From the NCBI GenBank assembly GCA_934338065.1, contig CAKRGX010000014.1:1-55490 (forward strand): a stretch of 55,490 nt of DNA. Reading direction: 5' to 3'. Source of the DNA: an uncultured Eubacterium sp. Lineage in GTDB: Bacteria; Bacillota; Clostridia; Lachnospirales; Lachnospiraceae. Within the stretch, counting starts at the first letter, position 1, and every line of letters begins with the position of its first letter. This document shows, one piece after another, positions 18,493 to 27,299 of this stretch. The translations under genes were made by a program, and so were the position numbers. The notes beneath the pieces are model-generated. The model saw nothing but the letters and a program-made list of their open reading frames with translations. It ran no database searches and was not told where the DNA came from.

Positions 18493-20469
18493 TTATTCAG
18501 CCGGTGCAGTAAATGCTGCCTCTTTGCTAAAAGTCCATGTATCTACCAGTATTCCTTCCACATCAAAGACAAAGAACAGTTTCTTCTTTCCTACACAGGA
18601 TTTTGTCAATTGTGCCGAAATGTATTTGTAATCTTTGTCTGCCGATACCGGAATCTCTGCAATCTGAGACTCGTTTGCAATCTCATCCTGATAAACATAA
18701 ATCTTGCCTTCTACCTTTTCTCCTGATGCACTGGCAATCTTCATTGCTACGTGTTTTGGTGCGGTATCACCAAAATCAACACCTTCCAATCCCACATAAT
18801 CTCCTTTATGAATAGAGGAAAGTACCCGGTTGCTGCGGGTATTATTCTGCTTCGGTCCCTCTTCTGTCGAAGTACCAACCGACCAGGCAAATGTCTCTGC
18901 CTCTACTACCTGATATGGATCAAAGGAGCCAATCTGGGCAACACCGTTTTGTGTCATCTTAGAAGTCAGATTACCATTGGCATCCATCTGAACGAGGTCA
19001 ACTCCACTGGTACGGTAGCCTTGTGTGATTCCTTTGTCTGCAGCCATTTTCTGTGAATGATAGAACATATAGATCTGGCCATCTTTCTGCAACATGCAAT
19101 GATGATTATTGTTCTTGTCATTATTTGGCAGCTTAGAAAAATAGGATGTCGGATTTTTCAGTACTACTTTCGCCTCTGACCATGGTCCCATTGGAGAATC
19201 GGATACCATGTAAGCAATCGTTGCCGTTCCGAGATTTGAGGTTGTCGGTCTCTTATCCGAACCATCCCAGTTCGTGCAGTAACTGTAGTAATATTTTCCA
19301 TTGAATTTGTTAATACCGGAATCTTCAAATGGTGCCGGAGCATCAATAACCTGTGGATCTTCTTTCAATCCAATCATATCATCGCTCAGCTTCGCCACGC
19401 GAATGCATTTGGGATGTTCTCTATCCTTTGACTCACCAATTCCTCCAAAATACAAATATCCCTGTCCATCGTCATCAACAAGGACTGCCGGATCAAACAG
19501 CCACGGAACCTGTTCTCCTGCACAGTTTGGTGTATCACTGCTGACAAGCTGTTTGCCGATCGGGTCACGCCACGGTCCTGTCGGACTGTCACCCTCCAAA
19601 ACTCCGATGCCACTTCCGTTATCTGCAAAATAAATGAAAAATTTATCTTTTCCATTGATCTTTTTATGAGCAACCGCAGGCGCCCAGCTATTCTTTGCCC
19701 AGCTTGCCGGTCCCTTCTTTCCAGCTACCTGAATGATTCCCTCATCACGCCAGTTGACCATGTCTGTCGTAGAATAGCAATTCAGTGTATTGATATTACT
19801 ATATTTGTTAGTTGGGATCTTTCCATCCGTACCGATCACCATTGACTGGCTGTCATTGGTTCCATACACATAAATTCTTCCTTCAAATTCTATCGCATAA
19901 GGGTCCGCCATATAACGCTGTGTTGCAATCGGATTATTCTTACCGATCAGTTTCTTTGTCTCTGTCGGGCCACTGGATGGTGTAGGTATCACAAATGCCG
20001 GTGCCACGGTATACGTCGGAGTCGATGTAGCAACAGATGGGGTTGGTACCGCACTGGCTGCAGCTGGTGGTGTTCCTGCCGGCTGTACGGATGGGCTTGC
20101 CTGTGTCTGCTTCTTCGTCCCAGCCTTGATAACAGATACTTTTACTTTACCAATTGTCTTTTTCTTCTTTTTCAAGACTTCTTTCACCGTGATCACAGCT
20201 TTACCCTGTTTTACCCCTTTTACAATTCCTTTTTTACTTACTGTGGCAATCTTTTTCTTATTGCTGGCAAACGTATACTTTGCCTTCTTTTTCTTGCATT
20301 TTACAACAATCTTTTTCGTCTTTCCCACATTGACAGAAATCGTCTTGCTCTTTACTGACGCTTTCTTTGCTTTTGCTTCAGAAACCGCCTCTGGCATCCC
20401 ACCAAGGACCATAGACATTGCCAGAATTCCTGACAAAAGTGTTCCTTCCACTCGTTTCCATTGTATCAT
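18493..20469 (-). CDS. Secreted GH43 arabinoxylan-type hydrolase with Ig-like and CBM6 modules
   Basis: This encodes 658 residues: a signal peptide (1 to about 34), a lysine-rich Big2-type module (about 38-115), a Pro/Ser/Thr linker (about 122-170), a GH43 five-bladed propeller (about 178-510) and a CBM6-like module (about 518-648, starting VVEAETFAW). The GH43 catalytic set is visible: general base Asp in YMADPYA (D189), the pKa-setting Asp in WLFDPAV (D326) and general acid Glu in PFEDSG (E382). The pattern and the CBM6 fit arabinoxylan arabinofuranohydrolase or xylosidase types; substrate is not proven. ATG 20469 follows GGAGAGGATAGGA. It has its own promoter and terminator. Confidence 0.9.
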   Translation of the reverse strand: MIQWKRVEGTLLSGILAMSMVLGGMPEAVSEAKAKKASVKSKTISVNVGKTKKIVVKCKKKKAKYTFASNKKKIATVSKKGIVKGVKQGKAVITVKEVLKKKKKTIGKVKVSVIKAGTKKQTQASPSVQPAGTPPAAASAVPTPSVATSTPTYTVAPAFVIPTPSSGPTETKKLIGKNNPIATQRYMADPYAIEFEGRIYVYGTNDSQSMVIGTDGKIPTNKYSNINTLNCYSTTDMVNWRDEGIIQVAGKKGPASWAKNSWAPAVAHKKINGKDKFFIYFADNGSGIGVLEGDSPTGPWRDPIGKQLVSSDTPNCAGEQVPWLFDPAVLVDDDGQGYLYFGGIGESKDREHPKCIRVAKLSDDMIGLKEDPQVIDAPAPFEDSGINKFNGKYYYSYCTNWDGSDKRPTTSNLGTATIAYMVSDSPMGPWSEAKVVLKNPTSYFSKLPNNDKNNNHHCMLQKDGQIYMFYHSQKMAADKGITQGYRTSGVDLVQMDANGNLTSKMTQNGVAQIGSFDPYQVVEAETFAWSVGTSTEEGPKQNNTRSNRVLSSIHKGDYVGLEGVDFGDTAPKHVAMKIASASGEKVEGKIYVYQDEIANESQIAEIPVSADKDYKYISAQLTKSCVGKKKLFFVFDVEGILVDTWTFSKEAAFTAPAE

Positions 20470-20490
20470 TCCTATCCTCTCCTTTTTTAA

Positions 20491-20519
20491 ATGTTATCTA
20501 CATTGTAAAATGTGCACAA
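20491..20519 (-). promoter_or_regulatory. Promoter of the GH43 gene
   Basis: TTGTGC (20514-20519), a 17-nt spacer and TAACAT (20491-20496) lie just before the ribosome binding site. The match is moderate. Confidence 0.45.
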
Positions 20520-20559
20520 AAGAAGAGCCATGATATTTTTAGAACAAAGTTTGACCTAT

Positions 20560-21243
20560 CTAGCGTAGTAACAACATTGGATTCACTGTGTTTTTATTTT
20601 CTTTCACTTGAAAATACAGATTGCTTCCTTCTTCTGCATAATATTTACTTGGTTTGGCAATCTTACCAAGCACCTGCCCTTCTGAAACATGATCACCCTG
20701 AGCAACAGAAACATCCTGAAGCTGTCCGTAGCAAACCGTGAACCCATCTCCAATTGACATCGTCACGGTTCGCCCTGTTTCTTCCGAAGTCGCAACACTT
20801 GTTACAACGCCATCGGCACTCGCTTTCACATCGCTTCCTTCTTTGGCACCGATTACCAGTGCTGGATTTGTTCTATATTGTGCCAGTGTCTTAAAATAGA
20901 CAACACGGTCGGCACTATACTCCATCAGAACATCACCTTTTACCGGCCACAGAAGACCGGTTTCCTGATTAAAATGCAGAGTATTTTTCATTGCCCCTGT
21001 TTTTCGGACTTTTTTCACCGTTTTTGATGTTGCCGCCGGTTTGATTTTTTTAACTGTGTTCTGACTGGAAGTTTCTTTTGTACGCTGCGTTGGCTGTGCC
21101 GTAACAGCCGGCGTCGGTGTAGACACTGCTACCGGTGCCGGTTCTTCTTCATCAAATACATTCATACACAGGCCGGCAGCCCCGGCGATCGCAGCCACGC
21201 CACATACTAATGATATATAGAACCCTTTTTCTTTAAAAAACAT
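20560..21243 (-). CDS. SpoIIQ-like membrane protein with degenerate M23 peptidase domain
   Basis: This encodes 227 residues: a membrane segment (about 8-30), a Thr/Pro/Lys-rich spacer (about 35-85) and a lysostaphin-type M23 domain (about 95-225). The domain has the fold markers WPVKGDVLMEYS, GAKEGSDVKASADGVV and GDHVSEGQVLGKI, but the zinc ligands are gone: no H-x3-D in the first motif and no HxH in VCYGQLQDV. Loss of these residues is known in SpoIIQ, which makes the sporulation channel with SpoIIIAH. Length and layout agree. The upstream region contains a sigma-F/G-like -10 box. It could instead be another non-catalytic M23 envelope protein. Confidence 0.75.
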   Translation of the reverse strand: MFFKEKGFYISLVCGVAAIAGAAGLCMNVFDEEEPAPVAVSTPTPAVTAQPTQRTKETSSQNTVKKIKPAATSKTVKKVRKTGAMKNTLHFNQETGLLWPVKGDVLMEYSADRVVYFKTLAQYRTNPALVIGAKEGSDVKASADGVVTSVATSEETGRTVTMSIGDGFTVCYGQLQDVSVAQGDHVSEGQVLGKIAKPSKYYAEEGSNLYFQVKENKNTVNPMLLLR

Positions 21244-21292
21244 AGAATCACCTCTCTTTTTTTAGTATTATTACCAAGAGAGGTGATTCTAT
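21242..21292 (-). terminator. 17-bp perfect inverted repeat: glgP terminator that also covers the SpoIIQ-like start
   Basis: The plus-strand arms ATAGAATCACCTCTCTT (21242-21258) and AAGAGAGGTGATTCTAT (21276-21292) are perfectly complementary, with a 17-nt loop. On the minus strand the hairpin lies 20 nt after the glgP stop and is followed by GTTTTTT, as in an intrinsic terminator. Its second arm contains the ribosome binding site (GAGAGGTG) and the first two bases of the ATG of the next gene, and the T-run is that gene's second and third codons. Confidence 0.8.
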
Positions 21293-21294
21293 TC
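21266..21294 (-). promoter_or_regulatory. Possible sigma-F/G promoter of the SpoIIQ-like gene
   Basis: GGTAATAATA (21266-21275) fits the forespore sigma -10 consensus GGnrAnAnTw at every fixed base. GAATA (21290-21294), 14 nt upstream, is a one-mismatch match to the -35 GywTA. The -10 lies in the loop of the hairpin, so transcripts would start inside it and leave the ribosome binding site free. Confidence 0.5.
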
Positions 21295-21312
21295 AATCAT
21301 ATTTTTGTTTCA

Positions 21313-23781
21313 TTATTTTTGAATGGTTACTTTTTCCAAATGCCAGATTTCTTTTGCATATTCCTCAATCGTACGGTCAGAAGAGAATTTTCCACATTTA
21401 GCTGTCTGAAGCATTGCCATCTTTGCCCAACGGGCTTCATCTTTATATGCTTCTTCTACTTTTTTCTGTGCCGCTTCATAAGACCGAAAATCTTTCAGAA
21501 TAAAATACTGGTCTGCACGCTCATATCCATTTGACTCAAGCAGAGAATTGTATAATTCGCGGAACAATTCCAGGTCTTCTCTTGAATATGTGCCATCAAT
21601 TAATTGTGTGAGAACAGCACGGATATCCGAATCCATATTATAAATCTCTTTTGGATTATATTGATTGTTATGCTCGAAATCAATGACTTCCTGTGAGGAT
21701 AATCCGAAGATAAAAGCATTTTCCTCACCAACTTCTTCTACGATCTCAACATTGGCGCCATCCATCGTTCCTAATGTCGGTGCGCCATTCAGCATAAATT
21801 TCATATTACCCGTACCAGATGCCTCTTTACTTGCTGTTGAAATCTGCTCTGACACATCTGCTGCCGCAAAAATGATCTCCGCATTTGATACGCGGTAATT
21901 TTCTATAAATACCACTTTAATCCTGCCTTGAATGGAAGCGTCGTTATTGATCACGTCTGCCACATTGTTGATCAGTTTTATGATTGCTTTGGCACGCCGA
22001 TAACCGGCGGATGCTTTAGCACCAAAAATAAAAGTACGTGGATACATATCCATCGCAGGATTTTTCTTTAATTGATTATACAGATGCATCACATGTAAAA
22101 TATTCAGTAACTGACGTTTATACTCATGCAGACGTTTCACCTGTACATCAAAGATAGAATGTGGATCCACCTCAATACCGTTATGTTCTTTGATATAATT
22201 GGCCAGACGGACTTTGTTTTGGAATTTAATATTCATAAATTCCTGCTGCGATTTTTTATCATTAGCAAATATGGAAAGCTTGTCAATTTTAGACAGGTCT
22301 GTGATCCACTCATCACCAATCTTATCTGTTACCCATGCGGCAAGTTTTGGATTTCCGTGCAGCAGAAAACGTCTCTGTGTAATGCCATTTGTCTTATTAT
22401 TAAATTTCTCCGGCATCATTTCATAAAAATCTTTTAATTCCTGATTTTTCAGAATCTCTGTATGCAGGCGGGCAACACCGTTAACAGAGAAACCGGCAGC
22501 AATTGCCAGATGTGCCATCTTTACCTGGCCATCATAAATGATTGCCATACTCTTCACTTTATCAAAATTGCCCGGATATTTCTCCTGAATCTCTAACTGA
22601 AAGCGGCGGTTGATCTCCTCCGTGATCTGGTAAATTCTTGGAAGCAGGCGTGAGAATAGCTCCAGCGGCCATTTTTCCAAAGCTTCTGCCATAATTGTAT
22701 GATTCGTATAAGCGCAGGTCTTTGTTGTGATATTCCATGCATCATCCCATTCAAGACCGTATTCATCCAGAAGAATACGCATCAATTCCGGAACAGTAAC
22801 TGTCGGATGTGTATCATTCAACTGGAAACATACCTTCTCAGGCAGACCATGAATATCATCATGATTCTCCATATATTTCATGACCGCACGTTGAACGCTG
22901 GCAGATACAAAGAAATACTGCTGCTTCAACCGCAATTCTTTTCCTGCCGTATGATTATCATTTGGATACAATACTTCGCAGATCGTACGTGCCAGATTCT
23001 GCTGTTCTACTGCCTTCTGATAATCACCTTTGTCAAAGGAATCCAGATTAAACGTATCAATAGCCTCAGCATCCCAAATACGCAGAGTATTGACAATATG
23101 ATTGCCATAACCTACGACCGGCAGATCATATGGCACAGCCATAACAGACTGATAGTTTTCCTGGACAAATTTGTCCCGACCTGTTTTTTCATCTTTGCGA
23201 ACCGCTACGTAACCGCCAAAGCGCACCTCTACCGCATACTCAGGACGCTTCATCTCAAAGGGATTACCATCTTTTAACCAGTCATCCGGAGCTTCGATCT
23301 GAAAACCATTTTCAATCTTTTGCTTGAACATACCATACTTATAGCGGATTCCACAGCCATAGGCAGGATAGCCCAGGGTAGATAAAGAATCTAGAAAACA
23401 AGCGGCCAAACGTCCCAGTCCACCATTACCAAGCGCTGCATCCGGCTCTTCATCTTCTAACGCATCAAGATTAAGCCCCATCTCATCTAACACTTCACGA
23501 ACCATTTTATCCTGCTTAAGATTAATGATCATATTGCCCAGCGCACGTCCCATCAGGAACTCCATTGACAGATAATATACGGTTTTTACATCTTTTTTCT
23601 CATATTCCTTGTGAGTAGCCATCCAGTCATCTACTACAATATCTTTTACTGCATAGGCTACTGCCTGAAATAACTGCTGCGGACTTCCTTCATCGACTGA
23701 TTTACGAAACAAAAGTTTCATGTAATTTTCGATATTTGTTTTCAGTTCCTTTTTCTTTTCCTTTTCTGTTAAAAAAGCCAT
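21313..23781 (-). CDS. glgP: Glycogen/starch alpha-glucan phosphorylase
   Basis: This encodes about 822 residues, normal for the GT35 family. It releases glucose 1-phosphate from glycogen or maltodextrin using pyridoxal phosphate. YYLSMEFLMGRALGNM, DAALGNGGLGRLAACFLDS and the PLP-site region EASGTGNMKFMLNGA are all present. ATG 23781 has a GGAGG ribosome binding site 5 nt before it; the longer frame start is upstream of that site. It lies 13 nt after ileS, so it is probably cotranscribed with it under the T-box leader, an unusual partner for a synthetase. Confidence 0.97.
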   Translation of the reverse strand: MAFLTEKEKKKELKTNIENYMKLLFRKSVDEGSPQQLFQAVAYAVKDIVVDDWMATHKEYEKKDVKTVYYLSMEFLMGRALGNMIINLKQDKMVREVLDEMGLNLDALEDEEPDAALGNGGLGRLAACFLDSLSTLGYPAYGCGIRYKYGMFKQKIENGFQIEAPDDWLKDGNPFEMKRPEYAVEVRFGGYVAVRKDEKTGRDKFVQENYQSVMAVPYDLPVVGYGNHIVNTLRIWDAEAIDTFNLDSFDKGDYQKAVEQQNLARTICEVLYPNDNHTAGKELRLKQQYFFVSASVQRAVMKYMENHDDIHGLPEKVCFQLNDTHPTVTVPELMRILLDEYGLEWDDAWNITTKTCAYTNHTIMAEALEKWPLELFSRLLPRIYQITEEINRRFQLEIQEKYPGNFDKVKSMAIIYDGQVKMAHLAIAAGFSVNGVARLHTEILKNQELKDFYEMMPEKFNNKTNGITQRRFLLHGNPKLAAWVTDKIGDEWITDLSKIDKLSIFANDKKSQQEFMNIKFQNKVRLANYIKEHNGIEVDPHSIFDVQVKRLHEYKRQLLNILHVMHLYNQLKKNPAMDMYPRTFIFGAKASAGYRRAKAIIKLINNVADVINNDASIQGRIKVVFIENYRVSNAEIIFAAADVSEQISTASKEASGTGNMKFMLNGAPTLGTMDGANVEIVEEVGEENAFIFGLSSQEVIDFEHNNQYNPKEIYNMDSDIRAVLTQLIDGTYSREDLELFRELYNSLLESNGYERADQYFILKDFRSYEAAQKKVEEAYKDEARWAKMAMLQTAKCGKFSSDRTIEEYAKEIWHLEKVTIQK

Positions 23782-23794
23782 AGTTACCTCCATT

Positions 23795-26700
23795 CTAAAC
23801 AGTTACTTTTGTTACGCCAAAGACAACATCTTCTCCATTGATCTTCCACTCGGCAGTGTGTCCTTTCATCTGACCAACAAGAATCTCATCTGCCAGAATT
23901 TCCTTCTTAATCTGCTCAGCATTTCTCTCAATGACTTTTCGGATCGTATCATTTCCATCCTGATACAAGCGGATGTGATCCATGACTTCAAAGTCTGCTT
24001 CCTTACGCATCGTCTGAACTTTACTGATGATCTCGCGGACAAAGCCTTCTTCAATCAGTTCCGGTGTAAGGTTGGTGTCTAATACTACCGTGATTCCCTT
24101 ATCCGACTCGCTGACATAGCCGTCCATCTGTGCTGCCTCGATCAGAAGATCGTCTTTTGCCAGAACTTCTTCCACGCCATCAACAGTTACCGCAACTTCA
24201 CCCTTTTCGTTTAATGCATCCATTGTAGCGTTGCCATCCAGACCAGCCAGTATTTCTTTCAACATATTGATCTTGCTTCCAAAACGGCGTCCTAATGTAC
24301 GAAGCTGTGGTTTAAAGCTATATGTTGTGAAATCTTTTACATCATCTGTAAAAACAACTTTCTTGGCATTTAACTCATCCGCGATAATATCCTTGTAAAA
24401 ATCAGACAACTCGCTCTCTGTCTTCACATACATAGTACCGATAGGCTGACGGTTCTTAATATTGGCCGTATTACGGCAGGCACGCCCCAGTACTACTATG
24501 TCAAGAAGCTTCTCCATCTGTGCCTCTAACTCCTTATCAATCTGCTCCTCTTTCACTTCAGGGAAGTCACAGAGATGGATACTTTCCGGTGCAGACTTAT
24601 CCAGACCGCAAACCAGATTCTGATAAATGCTTTCTGTCATAAATGGAATCATCGGTGCGGCTGCCTTGCTGATTGTTACAAGTGCCGTGTACAAGGTCAT
24701 ATATGCATTGATCTTATCCTGTTCCATTCCTTTTGCCCAGAAACGGTCACGACAGCGGCGTACATACCAGTTACTCATATCATCCACAAAACTCTGTAAT
24801 GCCTTTGCCGTCTCCGGAATCTTATAATGATCAAGATTTTCATCTACTGCCCTGACTGTCGAGTTTAACCGGGATAACAGCCACTTATCCATAACCGGCA
24901 GCTGATCGTAATCTAATGTATATTTTGTTGGATCAAACTGATCGATCTCAGCATACAGTACATAGAAAGCATACGTATTCCATAAGGTACTCATAAACTT
25001 ACGCTGGCCTTCCGTAACCGCTTTCCCATGAAAACGATTCGGCAGCCAAGGTGCACTATTGACATAGAAATACCAGCGGATCGCATCCGCACCATATTTT
25101 TCAAGTGCTTCAAATGGATCTACCGCATTTCCCTTACTCTTACTCATTTTCTGTCCGTTCTCATCCTGGACATGTCCCAGAACAATTACATTTTCATAAG
25201 GAGCCTTATTGAACAGCAGTGTTGACTCTGCCATCAGGGAATGGAACCAGCCACGTGTCTGATCAACTGCTTCAGAGATAAACTGTGCCGGGAACTGTGA
25301 CTCGAACAGTTCTTTATTCTCAAATGGATAATGATACTGTGCAAATGGCATCGCACCCGAGTCAAACCAGCAGTCAATAACCTCCGGAACACGTTTCATA
25401 ACTTTTCCGCAATCCGGACAGGTAAATGTAATATCATCAATGTACGGGCGGTGGAGTTCCACTTCTGCAGCCTTCGGTCTGCCGGAACGTTCTGCTAGTT
25501 CGGCACGGCTTCCGATACATTCCTGATGACCACACCCCTCACATTCCCAGATATTCAGCGGAGTTCCCCAATAACGGTTACGCGAGATTGCCCAGTCCTG
25601 AATATTTTCAAGCCAGTTTCCAAATCTTCCCTTTCCAATTGACTCTGGAATCCAATTAACCGTATTGTTATTTCTGATCAGATCATCCTTTACCGCAGTT
25701 TCACGGATGTACCATGACTCACGCGCATAATAGATCAATGGTTTATCACAACGCCAGCAATGTGGATACTCATGTTCAAACTTTGGTGCAGCAAAAAGCT
25801 GTCCCCTGGCATCTAAATCTTTTAACACCTCCGGATCAGCATCTTTTACAAACAACCCTGCAAATGGTGTCTCCTTTGTCAATTCACCCTTACCATCAAC
25901 AAATTGTACAAATGGAAGGTCATACTTGCGTCCTACTGCAGCATCATCCTCACCGAAGGCTGGTGCAATATGAACGATACCGGTACCATCTGTCATTGTT
26001 ACATACGTATCACATGTAACGAAGAATCCCTTTTTATTCTGATTATCCGCACAGTCCTTCGCACATTCAAACAATGGCTCATATTCTTTATGCTCTAAAG
26101 CTGTACCAGGAAAACTTTCCAAAACTTCATAAGCCTTTACACCCTCTTCATCATTCGCCAGTTTGCCAAGAACCGAATCCAGTAATTGTTCTGCCATATA
26201 ATAAGTATAGCCGTCTGCTGCCTTTACCTTACAGTACATATCATTCGGGTTCACACATAACGCCACATTACTTGGAAGAGTCCACGGTGTCGTTGTCCAT
26301 GCAAGAAAATACGCATCCTCACCTGCCACCTTAAAACGAACAACAGCAGATCGCTCTTTTACTGTCTTATACCCCTGGGCAACTTCCTGGGCTGACAACG
26401 GAGTACCACAGCGTGGGCAGTACGGAACGATCTTGAAGCCTTTGTACAAAAGCTTTTTATCCCATATTTCTTTTAATGCCCACCATTCTGATTCAATGAA
26501 GTTATCATCATAAGTAACATACGGATCATCCATATCCGCCCAGAAGCCAACCGTATCTGAGAAGTCTTCCCACATTCCCTTATACTTCCATACGGATTCC
26601 TTGCACTGCTTGATAAATGGCTCCATACCATACTCTTCGATCTGTTCTTTGCCATCGAGACCAAGTTTTTTCTCTACTTCCAGTTCAACCGGCAGACCAT

Positions 26701-26962
26701 GTGTATCCCATCCGGCTTTACGTGGAACTTTATATCCTTTCATTGTGCGGTAACGTGGTATCATATCCTTGATAACACGGGTAAGAACATGACCGATGTG
26801 TGGTTTTCCATTCGCTGTTGGGGGACCATCATAAAACATATACGTCGGACATCCTTCACGCAATTCAATGCTTTTTTTGAAAATATCTTTTTCACGCCAG
26901 AATTTTTCAATTTCTTTTTCTCTGTCGACAAAATTCATTCCTGTTGACACTTTACTGTACAT
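23795..26962 (-). CDS. ileS: Isoleucyl-tRNA synthetase (type 2-like)
   Basis: This encodes about 1055 residues of class I synthetase. The HIGH motif appears as GKPHIGHVLTR and the KMSKS motif as KMSKSKGN. The editing domain and a zinc-type CPRCG are visible, and the C-terminal part (EIISKVQTMRKEADFEVMDH) is the anticodon/C-terminal domain. The N-terminal FYDGPPTANGKPHIGH pattern and length match the type 2 (eukaryote-like) IleS group; this group is known to be less sensitive to mupirocin, but that is not shown here. ATG 26962 follows GGAGG at 10 nt. A T-box leader precedes it. Confidence 0.96.
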   Translation of the reverse strand: MYSKVSTGMNFVDREKEIEKFWREKDIFKKSIELREGCPTYMFYDGPPTANGKPHIGHVLTRVIKDMIPRYRTMKGYKVPRKAGWDTHGLPVELEVEKKLGLDGKEQIEEYGMEPFIKQCKESVWKYKGMWEDFSDTVGFWADMDDPYVTYDDNFIESEWWALKEIWDKKLLYKGFKIVPYCPRCGTPLSAQEVAQGYKTVKERSAVVRFKVAGEDAYFLAWTTTPWTLPSNVALCVNPNDMYCKVKAADGYTYYMAEQLLDSVLGKLANDEEGVKAYEVLESFPGTALEHKEYEPLFECAKDCADNQNKKGFFVTCDTYVTMTDGTGIVHIAPAFGEDDAAVGRKYDLPFVQFVDGKGELTKETPFAGLFVKDADPEVLKDLDARGQLFAAPKFEHEYPHCWRCDKPLIYYARESWYIRETAVKDDLIRNNNTVNWIPESIGKGRFGNWLENIQDWAISRNRYWGTPLNIWECEGCGHQECIGSRAELAERSGRPKAAEVELHRPYIDDITFTCPDCGKVMKRVPEVIDCWFDSGAMPFAQYHYPFENKELFESQFPAQFISEAVDQTRGWFHSLMAESTLLFNKAPYENVIVLGHVQDENGQKMSKSKGNAVDPFEALEKYGADAIRWYFYVNSAPWLPNRFHGKAVTEGQRKFMSTLWNTYAFYVLYAEIDQFDPTKYTLDYDQLPVMDKWLLSRLNSTVRAVDENLDHYKIPETAKALQSFVDDMSNWYVRRCRDRFWAKGMEQDKINAYMTLYTALVTISKAAAPMIPFMTESIYQNLVCGLDKSAPESIHLCDFPEVKEEQIDKELEAQMEKLLDIVVLGRACRNTANIKNRQPIGTMYVKTESELSDFYKDIIADELNAKKVVFTDDVKDFTTYSFKPQLRTLGRRFGSKINMLKEILAGLDGNATMDALNEKGEVAVTVDGVEEVLAKDDLLIEAAQMDGYVSESDKGITVVLDTNLTPELIEEGFVREIISKVQTMRKEADFEVMDHIRLYQDGNDTIRKVIERNAEQIKKEILADEILVGQMKGHTAEWKINGEDVVFGVTKVTV

Positions 26963-26985
26963 TGTATTATAACCTCCATTCATCC

Positions 26986-27240
26986 AAAAAGGCTCTCATC
27001 CAAACCCGGATGAGAGCCTGCTATAAGCCCATCATATTACCACCTGTTCGTCTATGCTGCAAAACATATATCCCATTAACGGTGGACGCCGTCGTCTCCT
27101 ACTATATTCAGAAACGCAACTCAGGAGTGATCTTCTCTCTTTTCTACTGGTGCCGGGTTCCCACTGTCCCCAACTCACTGCAACGCTTCAAAAAAAGGTA
27201 CTGTCTCCGTCATAGTCTTTGATGGTGTGTTTACTTAGTT
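26986..27240 (-). promoter_or_regulatory. T-box leader of ileS (isoleucine specifier)
   Basis: The 255-nt leader holds on the minus strand a Stem I region with GAAGATCACTCC, where ATC (27129-27131) is the isoleucine specifier codon. It then has the T-box core AGGTGGTAAT (27036-27045), whose TGGT can pair with the ACCA end of uncharged tRNA-Ile. The terminator GGCTCTCATCC/GGATGAGAGCC (26991-27018) follows, with a run of five T residues. Low charged tRNA-Ile would favour read-through. Confidence 0.9.
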
Positions 27241-27247
27241 GCTTTTA

Positions 27248-27276
27248 ATGTTAGTACGTTTTTATTCAATTGTCAA
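27248..27276 (-). promoter_or_regulatory. ileS promoter
   Basis: Perfect TTGACA (27271-27276), a 17-nt spacer and TAACAT (27248-27253) lie just upstream of the T-box leader and 24 nt after the preceding stop. Confidence 0.8.
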
Positions 27277-27299
27277 GGACTTATTTACAGCAGATATTC

